Shown here: one piece after another, positions 36,501-47,725 of the stretch | How the letters are laid out: every line of letters starts with the position of its first letter | Position numbering within the stretch: position 1 is the stretch's first letter | Origin: Lumnitzera littorea | Taxonomy: Eukaryota > Streptophyta > Magnoliopsida > Myrtales > Combretaceae | Direction of reading: 5' to 3' | NCBI GenBank assembly: GCA_024138015.1 | Contig: JAMXBB010000011.1 | Span: 82,891,934-82,955,933, forward strand | DNA: 64,000 nucleotides | The notes under the pieces: model-generated | What the model saw: the letters and a program-made list of their open reading frames with translations, nothing else | What the model was told of the DNA's origin: nothing | Database searches by the model: none | Made by a program: the position numbers and the translations under genes

Positions 36501-36973
36501 TGGTGGTGGTGAGGAACAAATTCACTGAGCTGTTATATGCTTACTCCCTCGTAGATTCTTTTGCAGGTTTACTTACATTGGGATTAGGATAAGTCTCGAG
36601 TGCCGAGTGTGAGATGAAGATATGTATCTTAGTATCAAGAATAGCTGAGTACTCTTTAGATAATATATAAGTAACCTTTGTTGATAATTTAATTTTTCTT
36701 GTATTTCTTTTATAATATTGATATATCCTATCTTATTATTTGGTAGGAGATACCAATTCTCTGTGGTTATGAGAAACTGTGGGATATCGGATACTCATAG
36801 TTATTTATCTTTGTATTTTACAGTAAATTATTTACTTAAAAATTAGTAACCTTAGTAATTAATCATTTAGAGTCTTGCAATCTCTGACTTGTAAGGCAGT
36901 TTTCATATCATGGGTACGTACATGTTATGAAAATTTTAGGTAATCTTACTAAGCCCCTTTTAGGGTCATGACA
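33553..36973 (+). repeat. Solo LTR B (3.4 kb) with perfect 5-bp target duplication
   Basis: It begins TGTAAACCCCGC and ends GGGTCATGACA. ATAGT occurs immediately before (33548-33552) and after (36974-36978), and splicing the flanks at that repeat restores uninterrupted Tat B reading. The interior is non-coding: an AT-rich tract of TATA/CATA words at about 34470-35110, a TATAAAAAG box near 34280 and a CACTGAG...CTCCCTCGTAGATTC word near 36524. No element interior is present, so it is a solo LTR left by recombination. Confidence 0.88.
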
Positions 36974-38445
36974 ATAGTAAGATACTTAGAGAAGGTGAAG
37001 AGCCTTTTAGTCAAATTTCCTTTGTAGAATATCACAAAAATTCCCTGATATGAAAACTCAATGGTAGATTAGCTATCCAAGCTCACCTCTACTGGGATAC
37101 AGAAGTTCGAGGTGAAGGATAGGAAGATCTTTATCAAGTACTTACTAAAGAAGAGCATAACTTCGTGCTCGGCAGAAGTCTTTGAAATTATTGTGCCAAC
37201 ATTAGAGCCCAGTTAGATTTATCCCATCAGGACTTACCTAGAGCAAGATATGCTCCTAGAAGACAGAAGAGAGGCAATGAAGATGAGATACAATGCTACT
37301 AACTACATGTTGGTCGATGGCATTTTGTCCCGTATAGGGGCAGCTTCCCCCTACTTAGATGCTTTCGGGAAGATTAAGGCCTATGCATCATGGAAGAGTT
37401 GCATGTCGGAGTGTGTAGCAACCACATTCAATCCCAAGCCCTTTATATCTAAGCTCTACGGTTGAGATTCTATTGGCCTACCATGAGGCAAGATGATAAG
37501 GTTATAGCCTAGAAGTGCTCTCAATGCTAGAAGCACACCCCCATCACTCATGCCCCCAGTAACAGTCCTAAGCCCCTAGCTAGTCCATGACCGTTCACTT
37601 AATGGGGCATCGACTTCCTCGATGCCTTCCCTAAGGCCTTGAGAGGTTGGTAATTCATCATCATCGTCATTGACTACTTTGCTAAGTAGGTCAAGGCCAA
37701 AGTCGTGGCAAAGATTACTGAGAGAAGTGTTGCATCCTTGGTTCAGAACAACATCCTCTTCCAATTTGGGGTTCTATATGCCCTTATTATCGATAATGAG
37801 TAGCAGTTTGATAACCCTAAGTTCAAAGAATTCTATGCTAAGTGCCACATCACACCGTACTTTATATCGGTCACTTACCCTCAATTAAATAGTTAGGTCG
37901 AAGTAGCTAATTGGGTCATCCTTAAAAGCTTGAAGAAGAGAGTAGACTAAGTCTATGGCGCTTAGGCAAACGAGCTGCTCAACATTTTGTGGGGGTATAT
38001 GACCACTTATCGCACCTCTATAAGCGAAACCCCTTTTTGCCTAGCGTTTAGATCAAAGGTAGTCCTCCCCATTGAGCTCGAGCTACCCAACATTTGGACT
38101 CAAAGCTTCAATGCCATCCTTAATGAGTCCTTATAGGCTAATGTTGATACTATTGAAGAAATCAGAGACCTCGCTGTAACTCGGGTAACTGGTTACCAGT
38201 ATCGAGTAACCAAATACTATGATCAGAAAGTAAGACATAAAGAATTCAAGGTCAGTAACCTGGTTTGCTGAAAGTTAGAGGCTATGGGTTCATGAGAAGG
38301 ACTAGGCAAGTTGGCCCTAAATTGGGAAGACCCAATCAGAGTCAAAGAAAACTTGGGTAATGTAGCATACAGATTAGAGAGATTGGATGGCGAGCTCATC
38401 TTGCGAACGTAGAATGCTGATAACCTTTGGCTTTATTTTGATTAA
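36974..38445 (+). pseudogene. Tat B integrase (with end of RNase H linker)
   Basis: After the linker (YLEKVKSLLVKFP, then KKSITSC), the 37250-37465 stretch is open with MLVDGILSR and a MEELHVG...SNH zinc-binding His pair. The Cys pair follows as KCSQC near 37515. The core shows WGIDFLDAF (first Asp, near 37608), FIIIVIDYFAK, LIIDNE (second Asp, near 37790) and VEVANW (Glu, near 37900). ELLNILWGYMTTYRTS and ETPFCLAF complete it. The last recognisable phase ends LWLYFD at TAA, about 38445. Stops and the changed residues after the second Asp show decay. Confidence 0.8.
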
Positions 38446-38580
38446 TGTACCATCATGTAAATTATTTCAAAATTATGAATGAAAGTTCAATTCCTCATGA
38501 GTCTATCTACAACTACTTCTTTCTCTCTTTATCTCTCACTAAGACCTAACCATCAAAGGGTAAACAGATTTATTAATTGG
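38446..38580 (+). other. Short post-pol spacer of Tat B
   Basis: Non-coding link between the integrase stop and the 87-bp array. Confidence 0.5.
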
Positions 38581-39150
38581 GCAGGTTGAAATGCCATTGA
38601 CCTAACCTTAGTGGGTAACCTCTATAAGGGGAAATACCTCTTGCACAAAAGAACTCTTACTTACTAGGTAGGTTGGAGCGCTACCGACCTGACCTCCTTA
38701 AGTAACCTCTGTAAGGGGAAACACTCTTTGCACAAAGGAATTCCTACGTACCATGCAGGTTAGAACACCATTGACTTAACCCTTTTGAGTAACCTCGGTA
38801 AGGGAAAACACCCTTTAAACAGAGAAATCCCCACCTATTAGGTAGGACAGAATGCCATTGACTTGATCCCCTTAGATAACCTCCGCAAGGAAAAAACCTC
38901 TTGCATAAAGGAACTCCTATCAATCGAGCAGGTAAGGATATCATCAACTTGACTCCCTTAGGTAACCTCAACAAGGGGAAGGAACTCCTACCTACCCGAC
39001 ATGTTAGAATGCCACCAACCTGACTCCCTTCGGAAATCTTAGTAAAAGGAAACACTCTTTACTCTAAGGAATTCCCACTAAAGGGTAAGTCGGAACACCA
39101 CCAGCCTGACCCTCTATAATAGCTTAGGTAAAGGATAACACCTCTTGTAC
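38581..39150 (+). repeat. Post-pol tandem array of Tat B, 87-bp unit, about 6.7 copies
   Basis: The AGGT marker of each unit falls at 38583, 38670, 38757, 38844, 38930, about 39001 and 39088. Spacing is 87, 87, 87, 86, 71 and 87. Units carry GCCATTGACCTGACC-like, GGTAACCTC and AAGGGGAAACACCTCTTGCA words. One unit lacks about 16 bases (the ACACCTCTTGCACAAA portion). Tandem arrays at this position are known in Tat elements. Confidence 0.9.
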
Positions 39151-39540
39151 ATTAAGTATCAAACCATGCTATAAAGAACTAAGCAAGAAGGCAAAAAGCA
39201 TTTAATAAAAGCCGAAGTATATAACAGAGTACATGAATAAATTCAAGTTCCATTAATAAGATGATGTATAAGATTAAGGTTAGCATCTTAACCTGGGGTA
39301 CAAGAAGTAGGGAAAAGGATAACTACTACCTCGGATGAGCAAACTTCAGTAGTTTCGAAAAATCTAACGCTTCAATTTGCTTGAAGGGTTGGTCCATCAA
39401 CGACCCTTGAGATGATTGGCCTTGGGCCGTTAAGGGGCCAAAAGCTACTGACTAGGGTCAGCGGAGGATTACCCTGACTCTAATCACCTTGAGAAGCACC
39501 TTTAACAACGATAAGTATCTTTTCAAAAGGTACAATAGAA
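39151..39540 (-). other. Tat B 3' region, possible antisense ORF remnant
   Basis: Minus-strand text such as GPLTAQGQSSQGSLMDQPF and QIEALDFSKLLKFAHPR is readable between stops. It may be the end of the Tat B antisense ORF whose other part lies at 55.6-56.5 kb. Not recognised beyond that. Confidence 0.3.
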
Positions 39541-39999
39541 GGATAATTCAAAATCTATTATGTTTGCTTGCTTATATTTAGTACTTAATTGTTTTTGGCC
39601 TTTCTTCCCATTTTGTTATCATAAAAAAACAACCATATATTTTTATGACAAAATTATTGAAGAACTTTCCTCACCCTTTTTCTTGTGAGAAGATAACCAA
39701 TTTTTATAAAGGAAAAATAGATGATAAGACTTCTCCTTCTTAAGAAAATAGATCAAAGCCATGTTTTTTTTTTTTTTTTATGAAGAAACAAATTTCAACA
39801 TCTTTCCTTCTCTCCTTATAAAAACATCTTTTAGAAAAAAGAGTTCCCCCTCAAAATGATACCAATTATTTATTATCAGTAATAAAGTAAAACATGAAGA
39901 GCAAATTAAAAAATATAGAATAAGATTACTAAGTTTGTTTATATCACTCATTCCATACTTTCACTTTCAATAAGGCTTTATTAATTAAGAAATATCTCA

Positions 40000-40860
40000 A
40001 ATTAAATTTTGCCCCATGACCTGCAACCACTAAAAAAAACGATTATACATTCTTAGGAACCCATACAAACTTGGGTCCTTTAAAATTCAAGCTCATGATA
40101 TTATTTGCATTTACTTAGTTTTTACTGAGCTTACAATTTTTATAAAAGCAGTACTTTTTAATATGACCCAACTTGTTACAGAAGAAACATGCATAGGGAG
40201 AAGAATAATCATACAAGTTACTTACCTTATCCCTTTGGTTTTGCTTTGGGTAGTCTTTAACATATCATCTGTACAACCTTCTATTATACCTTTTGAAAGG
40301 ATACTTATCATTGTTTTAAGAATACTGTCCGTTGTATCTTCTAATAAGTTCAATCGTTTTGTCCTTATTATTTTCTTTGAATGTTTCTTGATTTTCACTT
40401 TTTGATTTAACAAACACTATTTCTTTCTTAGTTTTAGATGTATCTTTAAATTTAAAACTAAGTCCAAACTTTGAATTATCCATTCTTTAACTAGAATTCA
40501 GCATTTATAACTTTTTATCACTTTCATCAAACTTTTGAAACGTATTTTTTATTGCCTTAGATAAATCTTCCACATGATTTTTCAAACTTTCGATCTTTTC
40601 TTTCAAAATAAGACTTTTATTTACTATAGCTTCACAAGTAATATGTAATCCTTCAAAGTTTTATTTTCATTTTTAACTTTCGAAATTTTATAGTTGGCTT
40701 TTGAAAACGCTTTTAACAATTTACTAATTTCAACGCAACTATCATCAAATATATAATATTTATTAGATTCAAATTCAAATTTAGAACTTACTTCAGAATA
40801 TGCCATCAAACATAAATTTGCTTCATCAACTTTACCACCCAAACCTTTTTCCTTAGACAT
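40000..40860 (-). pseudogene. copia gag, C-terminal half
   Basis: The stretch 40860-40624 is open and reads EANLCLMAYSEVSSKFEFE, then NYKISKVKNENKTLKDYILL, typical of the coiled segment of copia Gag. The knuckle C-F-F-C-N-K-L-G-H-I-K-K-Y-C (about 40193-40152) keeps all four metal ligands (CX2CX4HX4C). KGPKFVWVPK follows, a motif found upstream of protease in this type of copia polyprotein. Nucleocapsid function would be RNA binding. Stops separate the pieces. Confidence 0.65.
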
Positions 40861-40868
40861 TTACTTAT

Positions 40869-42274
40869 TGATAAAGGCATATTTTTCATATTTTAATGTG
40901 CAAATTAGATAGAATTATTATTGATTTTATAGAAATCATTAAGAAATAGTACTTAATTATTTTCATTTTGACATCTTAGGAATTGGAGGATTTAAAGTGG
41001 AAATATGGATGATTTAAAGGAGTTGTACTCAAATGAACGAAGTCCGAATCAACACGTTGCAATTTGGAATTCAATACAGCCGGCCTATACTTATATTGGC
41101 AACCTTTAGAGTCTACGCCGCCGGCCTTAAATCCTACACTGCCGACCTTCATTAAAAAGAAGTCTTACGTGAGTCAACCCTAATTTTTATTATAAATAGC
41201 CTTATGTTTCATCGTTTGAGAGACTTGTTTTTAGACACACACACTTTCCTTAGACTTAGAGAGTCGTAGAACAATTATTAGATAGTTCTTGAAGAATTCT
41301 TCTATAGAATCGCTTGGATCATTGAGAAGATTTTGCTTTTGCTTTAGAGACCAAGTTTTGAAGTTGCAATTGAAGTTTGTCTTTTCCAATTACAAAATTG
41401 GTGACATCTATTTTAATTATATTTATGCAATTCTGTTATTTATTCATGCTTTCAATTATGAATTTCCTTGCAATTTCAATTAGTAGATGTGCTTTTGTTT
41501 TGAATTCCATGGTTGGCTAAATTAATTTATAGGAATTGATGAAACTTTAGATAGCTAAGATGATGATTGTGTTCGTGCTATAGGGATAATAGATATAGGG
41601 ATGATTCATGATTGCAATTTCTATGATTTTAATTTCTATGATTTCAATTATAGTTGTTTAATTGATTATAATTGTTAGAAAGCCTAGTGATACGGGAATT
41701 AATATAAGGTTTGTTAGAAATTCTTGATTAATTTGATTAATTAATGTGAAAGTAGGGTTAATTGAATTAATTATAAATCATCTAGAGATTAGTGCGATGT
41801 TCGGCGATTGATTATTCACTAAGACATTAGGAATAATTTATTTACGACATTAAACAATCATAGTATCAAGAGATATATGATTATAATTTAGAGTCTACTG
41901 TTAATTGGAGATATAGGAGTTAACTGATTAATTAAGAGTTTAAATCCTTAAGTTTTAAGGCATAATAATTTTACTTGAATAACCATATAGCTAATAATTT
42001 ATATAACATGATAACAATTTAATTTGCATAATTTAGGGTGGATTTTATTTTTTCCACAATTCTCAATTAATTGCTTAGTTTTAGAAATTTTATAGTCATT
42101 TTCTTTTTTATAGTTTTAGTATAATTATTAGATTAGTTAACTTATTTTTTGATTGCCTGAATATTGATAAGAACTATCATAGGTTTAGTAATATTATAGT
42201 CCTCGAGGTATTGACAACTTTACTTGCTCTATATTACTTGATTTCGGCCTAGTATACTTGTTGGAGTATTCACA
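40869..42274 (+). repeat. Athila-like LTR inserted in the copia gag (ends approximate)
   Basis: It splits copia gag between the first knuckle and the coiled part. The sequence has AATTGGAGGATTTAAAGTGG and ACGAAGTCCGAATC near the left, a TATAAATAG box near 41196, and GTCCTCGAGGTATTGACAAC near the right (about 42200), which fit LTRs of the Athila group as I remember them. Left TG at 40869 and right CA at 42274 are guesses; no matching target duplication was found. Confidence 0.5.
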
Positions 42275-42369
42275 ATTTAATTTATATATATATATAGTTT
42301 AAGCAAATCACTCATCCAAATCACTCTATGTCACTAGCAAGCCTTTTTGTTTCTTTTTGTATTTATGGA

Positions 42370-43300
42370 GCTTTTTCAAAAGTAGTGGGTACTTGTACTT
42401 AATGTGCTTAGTCTTTTTGCATACGTAACAAACAACTTCCTTCTTTTCTTTAGTACCATTTCCTACATCATTTTAATTCTTATTAGATTTAAAATTATTA
42501 GAACTATATGATTTCTTAACTTTTTTTTCTTGAGGAATCTATTCAAACGTCTTGCCAACTGTATGACCTCTTCATCGTCATCATCAAATGAATCATCATT
42601 GTTTGAATCAACTTCTACTTCTTTAGCCTTAAATGCTATAGCCTTCTTTTTTGTATCTTCCAAAGTACTTTCTGATTTAAGAAAATCAGTTTCATGTGCT
42701 ATGAGCTTGCTGTGTAGTTGACTTAGAGTTAATGTTTTTAGATCACAAGCTTCATTTATGGCAATTTTCTTTGCATTCCAAATTTTGGGAAGAATCCTTA
42801 CTATCTTGCATACCATGTTTGCATCACTAATTATTTTGCTAAGAGAAGACAATTCATTCGTTATTGCAGTAAATCTACTAAAAGAGTCTTTTATTTCTTT
42901 ACTAGGGAGAATTCAAAATGTTTCATATTGTTAAACTAGAAAGTTGATTCTTGTGTCCTTAATGGTTTCTATACCTTTATAGGTTTACACCAAAGTGTCC
43001 TAAATATCTTTAGCTATTGCACATAAAGCAATTAGATAAAATTTGAACATACAATAGTACTCAAAAGTAAATTCTTAGCCTTTGAATTGAGTTAGGGTTT
43101 GGTGATATCATCATTTGATGTAATAATGGTTGGAACTTTGAGATCTCCTATTGAGATGATTTGCTAAGCTTGATAGTCTGATGCCTTCACATAAGTCTCC
43201 ATCCTGAATTTTCAATAAGGAAAGTTAGTTTCATAAAAAAAATGGTGCCTTGCCAAGCTGAATTATTGAACTACCACTTAATTTACTCATGATCTTAAAC
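42370..43300 (-). pseudogene. copia gag, N-terminal half (UBN2 type)
   Basis: The minus-strand reading starts just after the primer site. It contains a TYKGIETIKDTRINFLV segment, then the open stretch 42852-42463 with MSSLSKIISDANMVCKIVRI and LTLSQLHSKLIAHE, ending in an acidic run (DSNNDDSFDDDDEE). This order is that of UBN2/copia Gag capsid. A first knuckle C-Y-V-C-K-K-T-K-H-I-K-Y-K-Y follows, its last Cys now Tyr. Earlier parts have stops. Confidence 0.75.
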
Positions 43301-43320
43301 TCTAGAAGATATTAAAGCGC

Positions 43321-43335
43321 GCCTTTGATACCAAT
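43321..43335 (-). other. copia primer binding site (tRNA-Met type)
   Basis: On the minus strand it reads ATTGGTATCAAAGGC, directly after an LTR end ACCAACA; the standard plant site is TGGTATCAGAGC. Confidence 0.75.
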
Positions 43336-44639
43336 TGTTGGTTCCGTATAAGATATCAAGAAAGGGGTGAATTGATATCTTTAAACTTTTTCAATATAAG
43401 AAAAATTACCCCTCTTAATAACTTAATTTGGTGAACTGTAGTATTTTAATAATTCAATACACAAATAATCAACACAATTAAACAATGCAAATAAATAGAG
43501 ATAAGGAAGGAGAATATCATGCTGAGGATATATAGAGTTTCGACTTTTTACCTACTAGTCTTTTCTAGCTCTACTATTAGGGACCCGGCCTACTTTACCG
43601 GTACTGTTTTACTTGGTTCACTAAATCAAAATCACGAGAAGTTTACAAGCATTCGTCATATATGGACTTTACAATACTATTCTACTTATCTAGCTTTTCT
43701 ACAATCTAGGCTAATACAAATGTACAGAATATAATATAACTTCTCTTAACAACAAAGTTTACAGATTACAAGTAAGAACAAGAATACAAGTCTAAAATAA
43801 TTTTGCACTAAATAGAAATAACGATTGATGAATAAATCACTTCTATGTAACTTTCTTAAAAAGACGTATTTTTTGTTTTGAATCCTTTAACCTTTTATAC
43901 TGAAATCCTCCAATTGCTAATTTGTTGAAGATTATCTTCACTTTCATATTTATCCAATAATTCTTTGTTAAAGATAATCCTTAGATATTTTGAGAAGATC
44001 TCGACATTTTGAAATTTAAAAACAGCTCTCCTTATCTTGATTCGATAAGAAATTCTTTGTTCCACAACTTCTAGATAAGTTTCATAGTTGAAATTGATGA
44101 AGAGATATGCTTTATCAATAAATTATAGATAAACCTCATTTTCAAAAATTGAAATTCTGCAAAATTCGAAACAACTTTATCTTTATCCATTCTTGTATAT
44201 ATCTTGACTTATCCAAAATAAATTCACTAAAAAATAATCCCTGTGGATTTTAATTTTAACTTTAGTGAAACATGATTAAGTATATTTCCCTAATAAAATC
44301 AATCTAGTAGAGCTAAGCCTTAATTTAATTCGAATTTGATATGAGTTAATTTTCTACGTTATTCTTCTAAAATAATTATCTGAATAATCTTATAAAGAGT
44401 ATCAATTTTCTTTTCTCTGAAGTCACTGAACAAGTTTTTGAAGTGTTGTACCAATTCTTCTTATAAAAGCTTCTGAAACACTTTTTGAAGATTTTCAGAC
44501 TAGTTTATTTTTCAATTAATTCAAATCTTCTGAATAAGTTTCTAAATGCACTTCAATTTGCAATTTTAAACTTTTTGAAGAACTTTTTGAATACCTGCAT
44601 ACTTGTTAATTCATTAGTATTTTTCTCTTTTTGTTATCA
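43336..44639 (-). repeat. copia 5' LTR (minus strand)
   Basis: On the plus strand it starts TGTTGGTTCCG (43336), next to the primer site. Its far end is placed at TTGTTATCA (44639). The interior is non-coding, with recurring CTTTTTGAAGA-like words at about 44400-44590. The outer limit is uncertain. Confidence 0.55.
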
Positions 44640-44675
44640 TTAAAATCTATGAGAGATATCTAAAAAAAAGAAAAT

Positions 44676-47051
44676 TGGTTCCTTGAGCTTAGGCTTAGGC
44701 TTAGATTTAGCTCAGGCTAACATAATTCATATGTGCAGTTTGATTATATATATTGATAAGGCACAAGCCAACGGCTTGAGAGTTCTACACTCTAACTTAG
44801 CACTACATATAATATAGAGGTTTTGGGTTCAATTCTTCTAATGGGCACTTTGTAAGCTAGAATATACGTGGCGTAAAATTATTACGCCATGTGTTTGCAC
44901 CTAACATGTAGCATATGCCCATTCAGCTACATGGTTGACATAGTGTCACGTCAACAATTTCCTTCCCTTTCCTTCCTTTTTTGTTCCTTTCTCGTGTGAA
45001 ACCAACCTGAACCCCTCACTTTGCCTCCATTTTTCACCAAAATTCCATATGTAAGCACACTTGTTTTTTGTTTAATTTCGTACTCCACACGCCCTTCTTT
45101 ATACTAAATCTAAGAACATGATCAAATTCATCCATTTGACCATTCAAATTGAGGGTAGAAAATAGGAAAAAAACTAAAATTATGGAATCTAATATTGGTG
45201 GTGTATAAACCATTAATGCCTATTTCCTTATATGATTGAGCACTCCACCGATCAATTCCAATCTTATCCACATACACAGCACTCCACGATAGAGGAATCT
45301 CTCTCGTCCAATCATCAACACACACATGCCACCATCCCATATTAACCACATCACCTAAGTATAGTAACTTAACAACGATCGACGACCCCAACGTTCCACT
45401 TACACTCCCAACTATTGTTACACACAATATAGCACCACTCGTAGCTGCCCAAGCACTCAACCACCATACTCCTACATACGACCTCAACTTCGACTACACA
45501 ACCACTCAACTACTACTTAGCAAACATAACCCCAACGTCCACCACACAGTTGACCATGTTCTAACCATACATAACCCCCCTAATCGCTCCTAGTAACGCT
45601 TGACCAACATCTACGAAACAACCCTACAGCCACGCTCGTATAACCAAAAAACAATCCACTCCCCTAAACCTTAACCTAACGCCCACTGTCATAATAACCC
45701 CAATTTGATACCCTCTCAATTCTCCCTCACACTCAATACCTACACCTTAGTAAGAACCTTATGTCTACAAAAAGTGACATACGCCCACTCATTGTTGCAC
45801 TTTTCCTTACATAAACATCGTTGCTACTGCCCTAATGTCTAAAACCGCCAAGCTAAGCTCCATTAGCCGATGCATTCGGCTTACCGCTTACCATACCCCC
45901 CACCCATTATCTAATCCAAAACTCACAAAAGTCCTTCTCCTTGCTCGATTTAGTGCTTCAATCATCTCAAGCTATCCTTACACATTGTTGTGGTTGAAAG
46001 AGACCTGTGACCTGACTCACGACTTGCCTAGAGCTTTTGACTCGATTCCTTAACCAACCTACACCTCTTTAATTTAGATTCGGTTTAGCCCTTTTATTTA
46101 TTTATTATTATTTTTTGTTGTAATTTCTTTATTATTATTGTTTAGTGTTTTGTATTATGATAAATGTAAAAAAAAATCTGAAAAATTTAAAAAAAAAAAT
46201 AGAAAAGAGAAACGAAGAAAAGAAAAAAAAGAAGGGAAGTTAGTTTTTTTTTTTTTTTTTTTTCTTGGTTAAAAAATAAAACAAAAAATACATAATAAAA
46301 ATAAAATATGATAAAATAAGCAAAAATAAATAAATGTTTTACCACTTAAAAAACCTTTTTCTTAATAAAAATAAAATAAAATGGATCATTTTTAAATTTA
46401 AGACCTTTAGAATTTTCGAAAATATAATAAACAAAGTTTATGACCCTTTTTAGAAAGTTTCCTTAAATAAAGCAAATCAAATTAAAAATGTAAACTTGAC
46501 TATTTTCTTAAAGTAAAATCAACCAATCCGCTAATATTTTCAAGAAAGAACTACATACATTTGATTTTGAGCAACTGGTACATCGGTACCTCTAAAGCAA
46601 TGTAAAAAATGAAAAATTCAATTTTTTCCTTTTTTATAAAATTACTCAAATTGGTAAAAATAACTTTATTTGAATGTCATTTTTCTAAGGTGAAGTCAAA
46701 AAATCAAATTTAAATTTATAAAGTAGACAGTACTTGTAAGGGTTTAAAAAACCTAACCCCTAGACTTGATCTCTAGTCTTTCGGAAACCCTTTTTTTTTT
46801 AAATCGGCTTTTCTTCATGCAAACTAATGTCTAGGTCAAAACAAAATCTATCTATTTAGGTCAAAACCAATGTCGGGTGGTAACTCCAAAAGTTTATAAG
46901 TTTCTTAGTTTCTTTCTTTCTTTTTTTTTTTTTTTTTCAAAGCCAATTTTCTTTAAACCTCAGTTGAAGATTAATATTAAATGAATAAGGTTTAGTATTG
47001 ACCGATTTAGGGAAAACTTATTTAAAGAATCGAGAAAAATTAAGCTCAACA
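44676..47051 (+). repeat. 5' LTR of the LARD-like element
   Basis: It begins TTGGTTCCTTGAGC and ends AAGCTCAACA. It parallels 53243-55614 throughout, including AGGGAAAAC near the end. A hand comparison of about 160 bases gives close to one mismatch in five. A TGGCGTAA/TTACGCCA inverted repeat (44869-44889) and Pol III box-like words (44773-44836) occur near its start. Confidence 0.85.
44773..44836 (+). promoter_or_regulatory. Possible Pol III A/B boxes (tRNA- or SINE-like) in the LARD 5' LTR
   Basis: GGCTTGAGAGT (A-box-like, from 44773) and GGTTCAATTCT (B-box-like, 44826-44836) are 53 bases apart, within the range of a tRNA gene with a long variable arm. The 3' LTR keeps both at the same spacing. 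No tRNA fold was established. Confidence 0.35.
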
Positions 47052-47725
47052 AGATGGGGACTTCACTATGCATGTCAAGAGGTTTAGCCATGTAACTTTT
47101 CGAATTTAGACTTAATTTTTGAAATCATTATAGTGAGTATAATTTACTTGTTTCTTTATTTATTTGTTTACTTGTTATTATTTTCTACATTTTCCTATAC
47201 TTTCTTGTAGGGTTGAAATTATCTAACTTTTTTTATTTTCTTTTCTTTTTTTATGGCTAGGGCTAGGGGGGTGTGCTGGAGGGGGAGGGTTGGTTTTACT
47301 TTTTGTATTATATTTGTATGATAGAAATGGTCAAACTCGAACCGTATTAGGACCTTTAGATGGTAGGGCCATTGTATAGGCTCCGAGCCCTATGGTGTAA
47401 TCATCACTTGAGGTTGATTAGGCCTTCTCCACTTAAGCTTGATGTGACTAATGAAAGTGTTTTCTAAAACCAAGTAAGGTCACAAAGTTTAAAAATCTTT
47501 TAGAACCCACCATAATTGTATACATCTCTCTTAAACCTTGAGTTAATACACTACTCTTAAGAATTGCAACCTTAGTAATATTTGAAAATTATTAAAAAGT
47601 TAAACACCAAATCAAACAGTAGAGTTGCAACTTAAGGAGTAATATACTAACCCAAACGGTTCTATTATACACATGTTTCTACGTACATTCTTTTGTTTTA
47701 TTAGTATCTGACTCTTGTCTACGAA
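47052..47725 (+). other. LARD leader with primer-site-like start and G-rich tract
   Basis: TGGGGACTTCACTATG begins four bases after the LTR, where a primer site belongs; the tRNA was not identified. G runs at 47260-47262, 47266-47271, 47281-47285 and 47287-47289 could form a four-tract quadruplex. The rest is non-coding. Confidence 0.45.

Larger units (their letters stand above)
39541..44639 (-). mobile_element. Ty1/copia remnant (minus strand), gag region only
   Basis: Reading on the minus strand from the right: an LTR (44639-43336), a tRNA-Met-type primer site (43335-43321), a UBN2-type gag, one zinc knuckle (about 42430-42385), then an interruption by another LTR (40869-42274). A coiled region (40860-40624), a second knuckle (about 40193-40152) and a KGPKFVWVPK motif (about 40083-40052) follow. 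Pol is missing. A short piece ending TTTTGTTATCA at 39621 may be the stump of the other LTR, but that match is weak. Confidence 0.7.

Noticed and set aside
38744..39055. 103-residue minus-strand open phase
   Set aside because: It is a translation of the 87-bp array (a unit length divisible by three keeps frames open).
38581..39150. CRISPR array
   Set aside because: Units are head-to-tail 87-mers without unique spacers, in plant retrotransposon DNA.
45128..45487. 119-residue minus-strand open phase
   Set aside because: Inside the LARD 5' LTR; the other LTR copy does not keep it.
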